Assembly (NCBI GenBank): GCA_024232355.1
Contig: JAAEPW010000209.1
Location: 34,917 to 98,916, forward strand
Length of the DNA: 64,000 bases
Reading direction: 5' to 3'
DNA from: Chloroflexota bacterium
GTDB lineage: Bacteria > Chloroflexota > Anaerolineae > B4-G1
Below the pieces are notes generated by a model that was not told where the DNA came from, did no database searches, and saw only the letters and a list, made by a program, of their open reading frames with translations. The first letter of the stretch is position 1; every line of letters begins with the position of its first letter. The translations under genes and the position numbers were made by a program. Shown in pieces: positions 16,895 through 26,668 of this stretch.

Positions 16895-19267
16895 TTACTC
16901 AATTTCGATAAAGGCCAATGCTATGTTATCGTCGTCACTGGCCATCAAGCGTGTCATGTCATCAAGCCAATATGCGCCGCCGCGCAACTGGTAGCTGGTC
17001 AACGGTGCGTCGTTCGGGATCGTCAATACGTGGCGTTGCACGATCACATCACCCGGCTGCCATTGCTCAACCGTCACACCCAATCTATCCCCTGTCGCGA
17101 TGGGTACACCATTCGCATCCGTTAGATGCAACATCAGTGAGAGCGGGCGGGATGGGCGCTCGACCACACGCCAATACGTTAGCACCTCCACCGATGTGCC
17201 TTGCCGGGTCGATTGTGGCGCGTAGTAGCCCAAAAATGTCAACGTTCCATCCAACGTGACATCCCCTTGCTCAATGGTCGCCGGTGGCGTGACCATCCTG
17301 CCCGTCCATTCCCAGATCGTAAAGGGCGGCAGATCACCCGGTGTCGGTTGCACATAGCTCAGACGTAGTGCGGTCAAATTCAAACCCTTTACCCAGTCAG
17401 GATACCACTCCAGGCGCTCTCCCCCCACCGGCCAGCGCAATTTGTCAATTCCGGGTGTCGTTCGGGCGTACCATCCCACGGATGCGCCTCCATCCGGAAA
17501 GACCCAACTTGTTTCGCAATCAAAATAGATCCGCCGCAGCGAGTTGGAACCAAACCCTTGTGCAATAACGTCTGCCGTGAGCGGCACGACTGGAAGCGTA
17601 CACTGGGCGACCCAATTGCCCTGGCTCTCTTCCACTTCGTAGAGAAACATCACGTGCCCGATTTTCGCTTGTGGCGGGCGGTGCTGGAACCAGTCATACG
17701 TCGAGGGAAGCGGCAGCGGCACGCCATCCAACGTCGTCGCACTGATGGCATATAGACCCGGCCCCGGGTTAAAGCGTCTGGGCAACACCGGGGGCGCGCT
17801 GGTCATCGGTGCAATTGGCTCATACCGCACGCCATACGTCGCGGGGTCGAGAAAGGTGAACGTGGACAGTTTCACCGGCTCTAGGTTGTTCCGCCGTTGA
17901 TGTTCGGCCAGTGCCTTGAATGTCTGTCCCCAATCCGTGTTGGAATCGGCCAGATAGCGATAGCCATGGTCCATTCCACCTGCGATGGGATTAAAATAGG
18001 CCAGATAGTGGGGAGAGATCGACAACGTACCCACACACAAGCACGCGATCAGAACCCAACCAGCGATACGTGCTGCGCGCTCCCTGGCGACGAGTGTGAG
18101 ACGGGATGCGGACACGAAAAGGAACGGCAGCACGGGCAGCAGGTGACGGTAGCCAATGTTGATCGTGCTGGTCAAGCTGAAAACGGCGTACACCAGAGGA
18201 AAAAGACCCACGGTCAGTTCGTCCATTATGCCACGTCGCCGTCCGAACAGCAGCGCGGCGATGGTCAGCGCGGTGAACGTCAAAGTAAGCAGCGGTGTCT
18301 TGAGCACAAAAGCGAGCGGGAAATACTGCCACCAACCGTGCATCCCGTTTTGGCCCAGCAAGAACGACTCTCGCCCGTAGGAGATGACGTCCCTCAAGCG
18401 CAGCCAGCGCTCAATGTGGCTCGCTGCCGGCAAGGGGATTGTCCCCTGCGCGACCTGGGGCAGTGTGCGTAGCTCGAATAGATACAGGCCCCACACCACG
18501 AGCGCGGACACCATGACCATAGCGCCATAAGAGACCGTCCGGCGCAATATCGTCTTTGTTCGCGCTTTATCTTTTGCCCCTTTCATCCAGGTATCTATCA
18601 ACGTCAGCAGTCCGAGCACCGGCAGTAACAGGGTCGCGGTCAGCTTGGCCCCTTGCGCCAATCCCAACAATAGCGCCGCCGCCCACCAACGATGCTGGCT
18701 GGTGGGTGCTTTTTGATAGCGCGCAAAGGCCCACACGGCCCAAAAGATAAAGGCGACTGCGCCCATATCGGTCGTCGCCAGGCTGCCGTGGGCCAGGATA
18801 TTGGGGTCAAAGGTCATTAGGGCCAACGCGCACAAGCCTGCCGTCGGGCCAAAGCAGTTTGCGGCCCAACGATAGACCGTCGCGGCCAGCAATAGCGTCA
18901 GTAACGCCACGAGCACGCGCGGGGCGACGATCACCCGATCAATGGGTTGATAAGGCAGCAGGGTCTCCTGCGCGACCGAGATCAGGTCCCCTTTGGCCCA
19001 GCCGTCCGCTTGTTCCGGTGGGGCCAAGTCGGGTACGAAAAAGAGGGGCCAGGAAAACAGCGCTTTGACCAGCGGCACGTGTTCATCCATCAACCGCATT
19101 TGGCCAGTGCGGAGGTATCCATAGCCGCTGGTGATGTGAAAGCCCTCGTCAATCGTCATTGAGAGTTGCGTCGCGGCGGTAAGTAGTTGGGCAAACATCA
19201 CGGCTAATAACAGGAGCGCGGCCAACGATTGCCAACGCCACGGGGATGGGTGTGCGGCTGGCTTCAT
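16895..19267 (-). CDS. Family 39-like membrane glycosyltransferase (GT-C), paralog 2
   Basis: 790 residues from the ATG at 19267, whose first codon lies one base after the stop of the upstream gene. The longer frame would add a non-conserved leader inside that gene. First helix then TIDEGFHITSGYGYLRTG, the acidic first loop of the PMT/ArnT class. A long helical core follows, then DSNTDWGQTFKALAEH, a region with VLPRRFNPGPGLYAISATTLDGV and the shared C-terminal module (YWRV...MLHL...GDVIVQRHVLTIP). Probably co-transcribed with 19269-21635, of which it is a close paralog. Acceptor and donor unknown; external addition of a sugar from a lipid-linked donor is inferred from the fold. Confidence 0.77.
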   Translation of the reverse strand: MKPAAHPSPWRWQSLAALLLLAVMFAQLLTAATQLSMTIDEGFHITSGYGYLRTGQMRLMDEHVPLVKALFSWPLFFVPDLAPPEQADGWAKGDLISVAQETLLPYQPIDRVIVAPRVLVALLTLLLAATVYRWAANCFGPTAGLCALALMTFDPNILAHGSLATTDMGAVAFIFWAVWAFARYQKAPTSQHRWWAAALLLGLAQGAKLTATLLLPVLGLLTLIDTWMKGAKDKARTKTILRRTVSYGAMVMVSALVVWGLYLFELRTLPQVAQGTIPLPAASHIERWLRLRDVISYGRESFLLGQNGMHGWWQYFPLAFVLKTPLLTLTFTALTIAALLFGRRRGIMDELTVGLFPLVYAVFSLTSTINIGYRHLLPVLPFLFVSASRLTLVARERAARIAGWVLIACLCVGTLSISPHYLAYFNPIAGGMDHGYRYLADSNTDWGQTFKALAEHQRRNNLEPVKLSTFTFLDPATYGVRYEPIAPMTSAPPVLPRRFNPGPGLYAISATTLDGVPLPLPSTYDWFQHRPPQAKIGHVMFLYEVEESQGNWVAQCTLPVVPLTADVIAQGFGSNSLRRIYFDCETSWVFPDGGASVGWYARTTPGIDKLRWPVGGERLEWYPDWVKGLNLTALRLSYVQPTPGDLPPFTIWEWTGRMVTPPATIEQGDVTLDGTLTFLGYYAPQSTRQGTSVEVLTYWRVVERPSRPLSLMLHLTDANGVPIATGDRLGVTVEQWQPGDVIVQRHVLTIPNDAPLTSYQLRGGAYWLDDMTRLMASDDDNIALAFIEIE

Positions 19268-19268
19268 C

Positions 19269-21635
19269 TCAATCCTGTACCTCAATTTGCCCGACCAGCA
19301 GCCGGTCGCCGACCACATCACCATTTTGCAGGATGGGCAAGCGTTCTACGTCGGGCAGCGTGTAGGCGCCGGTCTGTAGCCAGTATGTGCCTGACGCGGT
19401 ATCGGGCGGCGTCGTGATCTCGTGACGTTGCACGATCACGTCGCCCGGCCGCCACTGGTCAATGGGAACACCCAGTCCGTCACCCACCGCGACCGGGACG
19501 CCGTTTGTATCCAACAGGTGCGCCATCAAGGATAGCGGTTGCGTGGGTGTCTGGATGACGTGCCAATAGGTCTGGACCGTTTCTCCTTTGGTCGTGTACC
19601 CCAGGAATTCCAAGCCGCCGCCCACTTTTACCGGGGATGTCAACGTCACACCCTCCGCCTCGGCCTGGACCGGCGGCCAATCACTGGGAGCAGCATAGAC
19701 CTGGACCGGTGACAGTCCCTCCAACGGGTCCTGCCCAAACCATTCATAGACCGTAAAAGGCGGTACAAAGCCGGAGCGGGTCTGTTCGTAGGCCACCCGC
19801 GTCCGTTGGGTGTGTATCGCACTCATTTCCAGGCCCGCGGCATCGCGCGCGTGGACGTACCAACCGCTTCCCGGTGGGTAGAGCCAACTGTTGCCACAAT
19901 CAAAGTACGCCATGCGCAAATCGTCCTGTCCTAGGCCCTCCATCAACACATCCGGCGGCAGCGGCGCAACGGGGGTGGTGCACTGCGCGGCCCATTCGGT
20001 TGGCGGGTGGGCGCTCACCTGGTAGACAAACATCGCGTGCCCTACCCGCCTCACAGGCTCAATTTGGCGAAAATAATCAAACATCTCTGCGTCGGCCACC
20101 ACGACACCCTGCAAAGTGGTCGCGCTGATGGCATAGACGCCCGGCGCAGGGTTAAAGCGGCGCGGCAGCACCGGCGGCGCATCGGGCCACGGCGGCAGCG
20201 GGACATAGTCTAGGCCATAGGCGCGTGGATCGTTGATGGTGTATTGACTCAGGCCGAACTCGGTGACGTTATGCTCATCCACGTATTGCTTGAGCGCCTT
20301 CCAGGTCTGTCCCCAGTCCAGGTTCGAGTCGGTCAGATAACGGTATCCGCCGTCTATTCCGCCAGCGAACGAGTTGAAATATGCCAGGTACCAAGGGAAA
20401 AGCGCCAACGTGACCCCCACGCAGCCAGCCAGCGCCACCCGGCCCGTCCAGCGCCAGCTCATCGGGACTCGTGCAAAGAGCGGAGCTAGCCGAGACACCC
20501 ACACGAACAGGAAAGGCAATATCGGCAGCAGATGCCGGTAGCCAATGTTGATCCCGCTGGTCAAGCTGATACCAAAGTAGAGCAACGGCAGCGCCGACAG
20601 AGCCGCTTCGCCACGCCACCCTGCCGACCGCGCGCGTCGTCCTAACAGCCCTAGCGCTGTCAGCAGAAACAAGACCAGTGTCAGTGGTGGTGTCTTGAGT
20701 GCAAAAGCGATCGGGAAATAATACCACACGCCGTGATGATAGTTCTGCCCCATCAAAAAGGCCGAGTGGCCCTCGCGCATGTGTTCCTGTAACTTGAGCA
20801 AGGGCAAAAAGTGACTTGGCGCTGGAATCGGGAACGACCAACCGGGCACAGTGCCGAACTCGAAACGGTACAATGCCCACAGCACGACAAAGGCTATGCC
20901 CCCCGCTACGAGTGTTTGCCGCAGGTATGGGGATAGGGATCGCTGGGGCGGCCTCCCCAGCAGGACAAACAGACCGTAAATTGGCAGCAGCATCAAAACC
21001 GTTGATTTGACGCCCAGCGCCAACCCCAATACGACCGCCGCGGTCAGGCAACGCCGCCACGACGGCCCGTTCTTTTGTCTGATCCAACGCCAAAAGGTGT
21101 ACATGGCCGCAAATATCGCGCACGTCGCGCCCAGGTCGGTGGCAGCGACGCCCGCGTGGGCCAGGATATTGGGGTCAAAGGCACACAAGACCAGCGCCAA
21201 AAGTCCGGCTCGTGAACCAAACGCATCCGCCGCCCAGCGATAGACCAGCGCAGCCAGCAGTATGCCGATCAGCATCGTCGGCACTCGCGCTGCAAACACC
21301 AGGGTTTCGATGGGAGCGTATGGCACGACGACGTGTTGCGCTGCGACGATCAGATTTGCGTCATCCCACCCGGGTGCATTGCGTGGGTCGGGCAAGCGTG
21401 GCTGGGCGAGCAACAGCGGGGCGGCTTGCAGCATTTTGAGCAAGGGAGGGTGTTCTTCTACCAGACGATAATCACCGGTTAGCAGGCAAGCATAACCACT
21501 GGTGATATGCAGCGGTTCATCCAATGTGATGGATGTGTAGCGTGCGGCCAGAACGACCTGAGAAAATAATACCAACAGTAATCCACATGCCGCCAGTTGT
21601 CGACGATTCTTCAAGGAAAAGGTTTCTCTACACAT
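19269..21635 (-). CDS. Family 39-like membrane glycosyltransferase (GT-C), paralog 3
   Basis: 788 residues from the ATG at 21635. A TTG at 21674 extends the frame but would begin inside the -35 hexamer of the promoter, so the ATG is preferred. It shows TLDEPLHITSGYACLLTGDYRLVEEHPPL in and after the first loop (only the start is needed for the family call). About ten helices follow, then DSNLDWGQTWKALKQYV, RFNPAPGVYAISATTLQGV and the C-terminal module ending in QIEVQD. First gene of a two-gene minus-strand unit. No ribosome binding site is obvious and the predicted transcript start is only a few bases from the ATG, so translation may be nearly leaderless. Confidence 0.77.
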   Translation of the reverse strand: MCRETFSLKNRRQLAACGLLLVLFSQVVLAARYTSITLDEPLHITSGYACLLTGDYRLVEEHPPLLKMLQAAPLLLAQPRLPDPRNAPGWDDANLIVAAQHVVVPYAPIETLVFAARVPTMLIGILLAALVYRWAADAFGSRAGLLALVLCAFDPNILAHAGVAATDLGATCAIFAAMYTFWRWIRQKNGPSWRRCLTAAVVLGLALGVKSTVLMLLPIYGLFVLLGRPPQRSLSPYLRQTLVAGGIAFVVLWALYRFEFGTVPGWSFPIPAPSHFLPLLKLQEHMREGHSAFLMGQNYHHGVWYYFPIAFALKTPPLTLVLFLLTALGLLGRRARSAGWRGEAALSALPLLYFGISLTSGINIGYRHLLPILPFLFVWVSRLAPLFARVPMSWRWTGRVALAGCVGVTLALFPWYLAYFNSFAGGIDGGYRYLTDSNLDWGQTWKALKQYVDEHNVTEFGLSQYTINDPRAYGLDYVPLPPWPDAPPVLPRRFNPAPGVYAISATTLQGVVVADAEMFDYFRQIEPVRRVGHAMFVYQVSAHPPTEWAAQCTTPVAPLPPDVLMEGLGQDDLRMAYFDCGNSWLYPPGSGWYVHARDAAGLEMSAIHTQRTRVAYEQTRSGFVPPFTVYEWFGQDPLEGLSPVQVYAAPSDWPPVQAEAEGVTLTSPVKVGGGLEFLGYTTKGETVQTYWHVIQTPTQPLSLMAHLLDTNGVPVAVGDGLGVPIDQWRPGDVIVQRHEITTPPDTASGTYWLQTGAYTLPDVERLPILQNGDVVGDRLLVGQIEVQD

Positions 21636-21646
21636 TGTGCGGGGCA

Positions 21647-21674
21647 AGTATACTTGCTCGACTTGAGATGTCAA
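21647..21674 (-). promoter_or_regulatory. Promoter for the two-gene glycosyltransferase unit
   Basis: Minus strand TTGACA (21674-21669), 16 bases, TATACT (21652-21647). The expected start at about 21640 lies roughly five bases before the ATG at 21635. Confidence 0.65.
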
Positions 21675-21697
21675 GGCAAACTAAACGCATTTGGGAG

Positions 21698-24082
21698 CTA
21701 GTGCTGGACGGGTAACACGCCGTCGACCAGCACCCCAAAGGATGCGGGTGTGACAGCATCACCCGTGGTCACAAAAGAAATCCCTCGATCATCGTCAAAT
21801 GCCCCAGTAGGGCCCGGTGCCAAGAGGACGAGGTTATCATTTGCCCCCAAGTTGAATCCGGGGTCGATGTCTGTGTCCAGGTAAGAGCCAGAGGCGTGTA
21901 GGACCATTAACCGATCTGGAGTATTTACGTCGTCTTGCATCTTTTCCCCTTTTCCTGCCAGGAGAGGAGAGAAAACAATCTGGATGGTCGTGCCTTGTGG
22001 TACGTGAGCAAAGGCTGGGTGGTCAGAAAAAATCAACGAGCCTTCGTCGGTTGCGGTTTTCGTGTCATTATCGGTCACGCGCCATCCCCGCAGGTCAATG
22101 CCGCCGGAACGCATCACATACAGTTCAAAGTAACTGCCGGTGATGTGACTGTTTTCGTCACTGGGATACCCTGTCAGGACCACGTCGCCAGGACGGGGCA
22201 TACTCTCATCGACGATCTCAAAGCGTGGAGTGATTTTCTGCGACGTTTCAACCGTCAACGTGATAATCGGAGTTTGTGGCAGACTCGGCGGGTCCCAGCC
22301 TGCAAAGTGGTATCCGGGCGCTGGCACGGCTGTGATCCGGACGGGTATGCCCTGAAAGTAGATACCTTGCCAGGGCAAATCCCGCGCAAGGTATCCATTG
22401 ACGGCAACGTAGCCGGACCCGCTGGTTGGCGGATTGAGGAAAAGCTGTGCTGTACCGTTCAGATCGAAATGTTCGACAACATGTTGTCGAACAAAATCAG
22501 GTCGGAAGCGAGCAAAATCGCGCAACTCTTGTACATTGCTTTTCCAGTTGGTAGAACTGGCCCATCGGATCGTTTCGTAGGCAATGTCTGGCTCGAGTTC
22601 GGCGGCCAGAACATCAATGTGAGCGATGACGGATGTGGGCGCAAGCGTGGTGTTGAGCAAATCGACGGTGCGGGAAAGAAAGCGTTGGAGAAATACTGGG
22701 TTTTCTAACAACTTGCGCCACAAGAGCACCTCGCGTCCATTTGTTAGATAATGATCAAAAGTTTGTAACTGTTCCACTGAATTCCAGTCCACGCGACTGT
22801 ACGGGCGCACCGGGCGCGCGCCAAACGTTCTATCATTGTCCCAAAATAGCCACTGCCAGCGACCACCCTGCACGCGAGGGCGAAACTGCTGTATGTTGTG
22901 AAACGGCCAGTCGACGTTGGCCGCATAGATATAGAGTATATGATAGTCAATAAAGTTCGCAATGTCGACCTGACTTTGAACGTAGGCGTAATGAGCCGGA
23001 TATGCCAGATCGTGGGTCTCGACGAATTGCAAGAGATGATCCCAATGTTGGCGATCTCCCATAAGAATCGTTTGGTCCCAGGCATGTTCAGGCGTATCCA
23101 GATAATCGGCCGACTCGATGCGATAATGATCCATCAGAAAACGGCTGTCGATGCGCTCGCGTATCTGATAGATTCCCCACGAATCGCCATTGACGAACAA
23201 CAAGACTGGTTGGCTGCGGGTAGCGTATCCGCCGAGTTGAAATGCCAGATTATCGACCAGTTGATTCCGTATCAGTGTCCAGTTCATGTTGTAGAGAGTC
23301 ATTCCATCTTGCCCGCCATTGTGTAAAACCAAGCGCTTGAAGGACTGCACGTTCGAGTTGGCATTGCCGTCTGCAAAGAGGGGATACGCCAGTTTGCTGC
23401 CCCCGTATTCCTGGCGAAAGTAGAGCCGCAACGCCTTTTTGTCAAAGCGGCGGCTCCCTCCGCCGTGGATGCGGACCCCGGCGGGGATGTGGAACCCCGA
23501 TCTATGGTCTTGATCCACGTAGGTGACGTCTACCGCTCGTTCCCAATCGTTCCCTCTGCCATCAAAATTGACATAGATGCCGCGTTCCACATCCCATAGG
23601 TCACTGGGGTCTATGATCAGCGAGATCATTGGCAGCTTGGCTGGCACACCCACAAAGTAGGATGCACTGACAACTGGCCCCAACTCACCGTCGGGCAGAA
23701 CGGCCCGGGCACGGATGACAGTGACGGCGGGCGTAGCGGTGCTCAGATGAATGGGGCGACCATAAACTGTTCCAACGGTGTGCGTGGGTAGACTGCCATC
23801 CGCCGTAAAAATTACTTGGGCGTGGGAATTGGGGATACTGATCGTCAGTTGAATATCTTGGTCGTAATAGCCGCTGGGAATTGAAAAGACGGGGGTCAAC
23901 AGGGGGCCTGCTTCTACGGACGATTGATGACCCGCAAATACTCCCCCCACATACATCGCAGCCAGTGCCAGGATTGTGAAAAACGCAATCCACAGATGAG
24001 CAGATACTTTGGATGTTTGGGGAGTCGAATTAGGGAATTCCAAAGAAATAAATCTCCCAAACAGATTTTGTGATGCAGTCAA
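21698..24082 (-). CDS. CotH kinase family protein with intact D-x-D motif and lamin-tail domain
   Basis: 794 residues if the TTG at 24082 is used (AAGG seven bases upstream); a TTG at 24043 is the alternative. Order: one helix (about 30-50), chitobiase-C-like module (about 60-145), CotH domain (about 150-480), InlB-B-like stretch (GYHFAGWDPP...ITPRFE) and lamin-tail-like domain (YFELYVMRSGGIDLRGWRVTDNDT). The CotH signature LFVNGDSWGIYQIRERID and the metal motif W414-D-N-D417-RTFG are both intact. This is the only one of four CotH-like proteins here that looks able to phosphorylate. It lacks the C-terminal helix of the paralog at 12736. Its first codons lie in a dispersed repeat. Confidence 0.8.
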   Translation of the reverse strand: MTASQNLFGRFISLEFPNSTPQTSKVSAHLWIAFFTILALAAMYVGGVFAGHQSSVEAGPLLTPVFSIPSGYYDQDIQLTISIPNSHAQVIFTADGSLPTHTVGTVYGRPIHLSTATPAVTVIRARAVLPDGELGPVVSASYFVGVPAKLPMISLIIDPSDLWDVERGIYVNFDGRGNDWERAVDVTYVDQDHRSGFHIPAGVRIHGGGSRRFDKKALRLYFRQEYGGSKLAYPLFADGNANSNVQSFKRLVLHNGGQDGMTLYNMNWTLIRNQLVDNLAFQLGGYATRSQPVLLFVNGDSWGIYQIRERIDSRFLMDHYRIESADYLDTPEHAWDQTILMGDRQHWDHLLQFVETHDLAYPAHYAYVQSQVDIANFIDYHILYIYAANVDWPFHNIQQFRPRVQGGRWQWLFWDNDRTFGARPVRPYSRVDWNSVEQLQTFDHYLTNGREVLLWRKLLENPVFLQRFLSRTVDLLNTTLAPTSVIAHIDVLAAELEPDIAYETIRWASSTNWKSNVQELRDFARFRPDFVRQHVVEHFDLNGTAQLFLNPPTSGSGYVAVNGYLARDLPWQGIYFQGIPVRITAVPAPGYHFAGWDPPSLPQTPIITLTVETSQKITPRFEIVDESMPRPGDVVLTGYPSDENSHITGSYFELYVMRSGGIDLRGWRVTDNDTKTATDEGSLIFSDHPAFAHVPQGTTIQIVFSPLLAGKGEKMQDDVNTPDRLMVLHASGSYLDTDIDPGFNLGANDNLVLLAPGPTGAFDDDRGISFVTTGDAVTPASFGVLVDGVLPVQH

Positions 24083-24207
24083 AGAGACCTTGAAAAGGCA
24101 GGTTATGATGGAATTCCTCGAGCTTTTCCGGTTATTTTGTAACTCGCGTGTGATTTACGAGATTCTCCACCGTAAATTTTGAGGGGAATTAAAAACTGGA
24201 AAAGCCT
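24031..24207 (+). repeat. Dispersed ~178-bp repeat, copy 1
   Basis: Matches 56337-56515 on the same strand along its whole length, with long identical stretches such as CTCCCAAACAGATTTTGTGA and TTATTTTGTAACTCGCGTG. It lies between divergent genes, and the minus-strand CotH gene starts inside it. A short plus-strand frame (MEFLELFRLFCNSR) is shared with copy 2 but stops early. The remaining gap 24208-24413 shows nothing recognisable. Confidence 0.85.
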
Positions 24208-24413
24208 CAAGTCTGGCGCATTACTTGGAAAGCACCCTCGTTCAATAGTTGAGTATAGTGTAACTTGATTCGACGGCTTGTCAACTGGAGCCAAGCTGGA
24301 CAATGGGTGACTTTTGTGGATAATGAAACTTGGCAGAATAATGTCAGGGAGAAACGAGTGGAGGAGCGACGGGTTATGGTGATGCAAAACAAGAGATTGG
24401 AGACCATAGATCG

Positions 24414-26663
24414 ATGACGTCCCTCTGGTCGAAATTGATAAAACTCGTGCGCACACCGCTTTTCTGGCTGAGCATCCTCTACATTCTGGTTGGTGTGATC
24501 TATGCACTGGTCACGCCAGTGCTCGAAAAACCAGACGAGGATGGTCACTATGGCTACATCCTCTACATGCGGGAACACCATGCACTCCCCCCACTCACTT
24601 TTGCGGACGGGTTCCCATCCGAGTACAAGCAACCGCCCTTGTATTATTTGATCGCTTTAACAATGACCGCTTGGCTACCCGACGATGCAGACCCGGATCA
24701 TCTGTTGGTAACCAATCCCTACCGGGACCTTTCGGTGCCCGGTCACCGGAACGACAACCGAAATATATTCCTTCACCCGCCATACCTGACGCCGTTGGCA
24801 TTGGGTGCCAGATTGATATCTTTGCTCTTTGGCCTGGGGACAGTAATCGTCTCCCATTTTCTCGCGTCACAGTTGCTCCCCAAAACATCCTGGTTTCCCA
24901 TCGCTACGGCTGCGGTCCTAGGATTCCAGCCCCAGTTTTTGTACATGGCGACAGCAGTCAACAACGACGTGGCGATTGCGTTTTTTGGCGCGTTGGCGCT
25001 CGCCATTCTGATACACCGTTTACAAAAAGGGCACTCGACCCATTTCGCCGTGTGGATGGGAGGAATCCTCGGCCTCGCCAGTATCACCAAGGTGAGCGGT
25101 TTGGTCTTTTTTCCCCTGACAGCTTTGGCCTTGCTCCTGATTCACCGTGGTTTCCGGCGATCCTTTTTCCGAGACGGCATCATCATCCTGCTCGTCGCGC
25201 TGCTCGTCGGCGGGTGGTGGTACGCGCGGAATGCCTGGTTGTACGACGACCCGTTGTCTATTGGCGTGCATATATCGGGCGACACAACGGCGAGATCGTT
25301 TGGTCAGCGGATCAGACACGACCTATCTAGCATTGAGCATACATTTTGGGCCAACCCATCCCGGACCTTTGTCAGCCAAATGTGGTTGGACAAAATCATC
25401 ATCTGGTGGGGACGAATCAGTCTGGGACTTTTCGCGTTGAGCTTTGTTGTCAACCGGCAGCATCACGCATCACGCATCACGCCTCAGGCCTGGATCGTGT
25501 TGCTGAGTTGGCCCATCACCTTTTTTCTCTTGTTGATCACCTACTGGACCCAGGAAGCTTCGTGGGCATACGGACGGTTGCTGTTCCCGGCGATTGCGTC
25601 TATCGCTTTGTTGTTCGTCGCAGGATGGTTGTACGCATTTCCCTACAGTTGGCGACGCATAGTGATGCCGGTTAGCGCTGGGCTGGTGGTGATCGTCAGT
25701 ATCCTCATCCCTTTCGTGAGCATATACCCATTGTATCATCCTTGGCGTAAATGGGCAGAGGAACAGATCGAATATCCAATGGACGTCATCTACACAGAGC
25801 TGGCAACAGGGAGTCGGGTGGCCCATCTCGTCGGCTACAATGTACCCGAACCTTTTGCTACGCCAGGAACGTACACGCCAGTCGAACTATGCTGGAAGCC
25901 GCTGGCCCAGACGAACACGCGCTACACGATTTTTGTACACCTCTTGGACCTCAGTCAACTGGACACTCATAGCTCTCCCGGCGTATGGGGCTCGCGGAGG
26001 ACGTATCCGGGGTTGGGCAACTTGCCTACAGACCGATGGACACCTGGCAAGGTATTCTGTGACGAGGTTATGGTGCACGTTTCTCCAGACGCCCCCACGC
26101 CTCTCGCCGCCGCCATAGAGGTTGGCTTCCTCGATCTCGAAACCGGTGACCGTTTACGGGCGTCGAGCGCAGAGGGCGACCCTTACGACGTGATGATCGT
26201 CAGAGGTATCTCGATTCTGTCGGCCAAAGAATTGCCAGCGATTGAGCAGCCAGCCAGTTATGTTCTAGGCAATGCAATTGGACTGAATCAAATACAGCTT
26301 TTGGACACTAGAGATGATACAATCACGCTGACACTGACCTGGCAATCGCTTCACCCCGTGCCCTACGATGCGACGACCTTTGTTCACTTGAGAGGGGCCG
26401 ATGGAAATATCCTGGCACAGGTGGACCGCCAACCGCTGGACGGTCGTTTACCCACATCATATTGGCTTCCCGGTCAACTAGTCACGGATACGGTCAGTCT
26501 GTCGCCGGTGTACAACACAGACATGGAACAGCTTGTGTGGACCATCGGCATGTACACGTGGCCGTCGTTGGAACGTCTCCCGGTAGTGGATGCAGACGGA
26601 AACCCTCAACCCGACAACGCAATTTTGATTGACACATTACTCCCGGTACAGACGAAGGAATAG
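24414..26663 (+). CDS. Polytopic membrane glycosyltransferase-like protein (DUF2142/GT39-related)
   Basis: 749 residues; ATG with GGAG eleven bases upstream. First helix, then KPDEDGHYGYILYMREHHALP, the acidic loop of the DUF2142/GT39-like group. Roughly ten helices reach about residue 430. Two external beta modules follow (ELCWKPLAQTNTRYTIFVHLLD and LTWQSLHPVPYDATTFVHLRG). Paralogs lie at 35474 and 38978. A cytoplasmic-side loop contains three perfect copies of the 7-bp ATCACGC repeat, giving HHASRITP. The next gene's TTG is five bases after the stop, so the two are probably co-transcribed. Confidence 0.72.
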   Translation: MTSLWSKLIKLVRTPLFWLSILYILVGVIYALVTPVLEKPDEDGHYGYILYMREHHALPPLTFADGFPSEYKQPPLYYLIALTMTAWLPDDADPDHLLVTNPYRDLSVPGHRNDNRNIFLHPPYLTPLALGARLISLLFGLGTVIVSHFLASQLLPKTSWFPIATAAVLGFQPQFLYMATAVNNDVAIAFFGALALAILIHRLQKGHSTHFAVWMGGILGLASITKVSGLVFFPLTALALLLIHRGFRRSFFRDGIIILLVALLVGGWWYARNAWLYDDPLSIGVHISGDTTARSFGQRIRHDLSSIEHTFWANPSRTFVSQMWLDKIIIWWGRISLGLFALSFVVNRQHHASRITPQAWIVLLSWPITFFLLLITYWTQEASWAYGRLLFPAIASIALLFVAGWLYAFPYSWRRIVMPVSAGLVVIVSILIPFVSIYPLYHPWRKWAEEQIEYPMDVIYTELATGSRVAHLVGYNVPEPFATPGTYTPVELCWKPLAQTNTRYTIFVHLLDLSQLDTHSSPGVWGSRRTYPGLGNLPTDRWTPGKVFCDEVMVHVSPDAPTPLAAAIEVGFLDLETGDRLRASSAEGDPYDVMIVRGISILSAKELPAIEQPASYVLGNAIGLNQIQLLDTRDDTITLTLTWQSLHPVPYDATTFVHLRGADGNILAQVDRQPLDGRLPTSYWLPGQLVTDTVSLSPVYNTDMEQLVWTIGMYTWPSLERLPVVDADGNPQPDNAILIDTLLPVQTKE
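25462..25489 (+). repeat. Heptanucleotide tandem repeat (ATCACGC), 3-4 units, intragenic
   Basis: Three perfect ATCACGC units at 25462-25482 plus one diverged unit CTCAGGC, inside the glycosyltransferase reading frame in a hydrophilic loop between helices. Confidence 0.85.
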
Positions 26664-26668
26664 CGACT

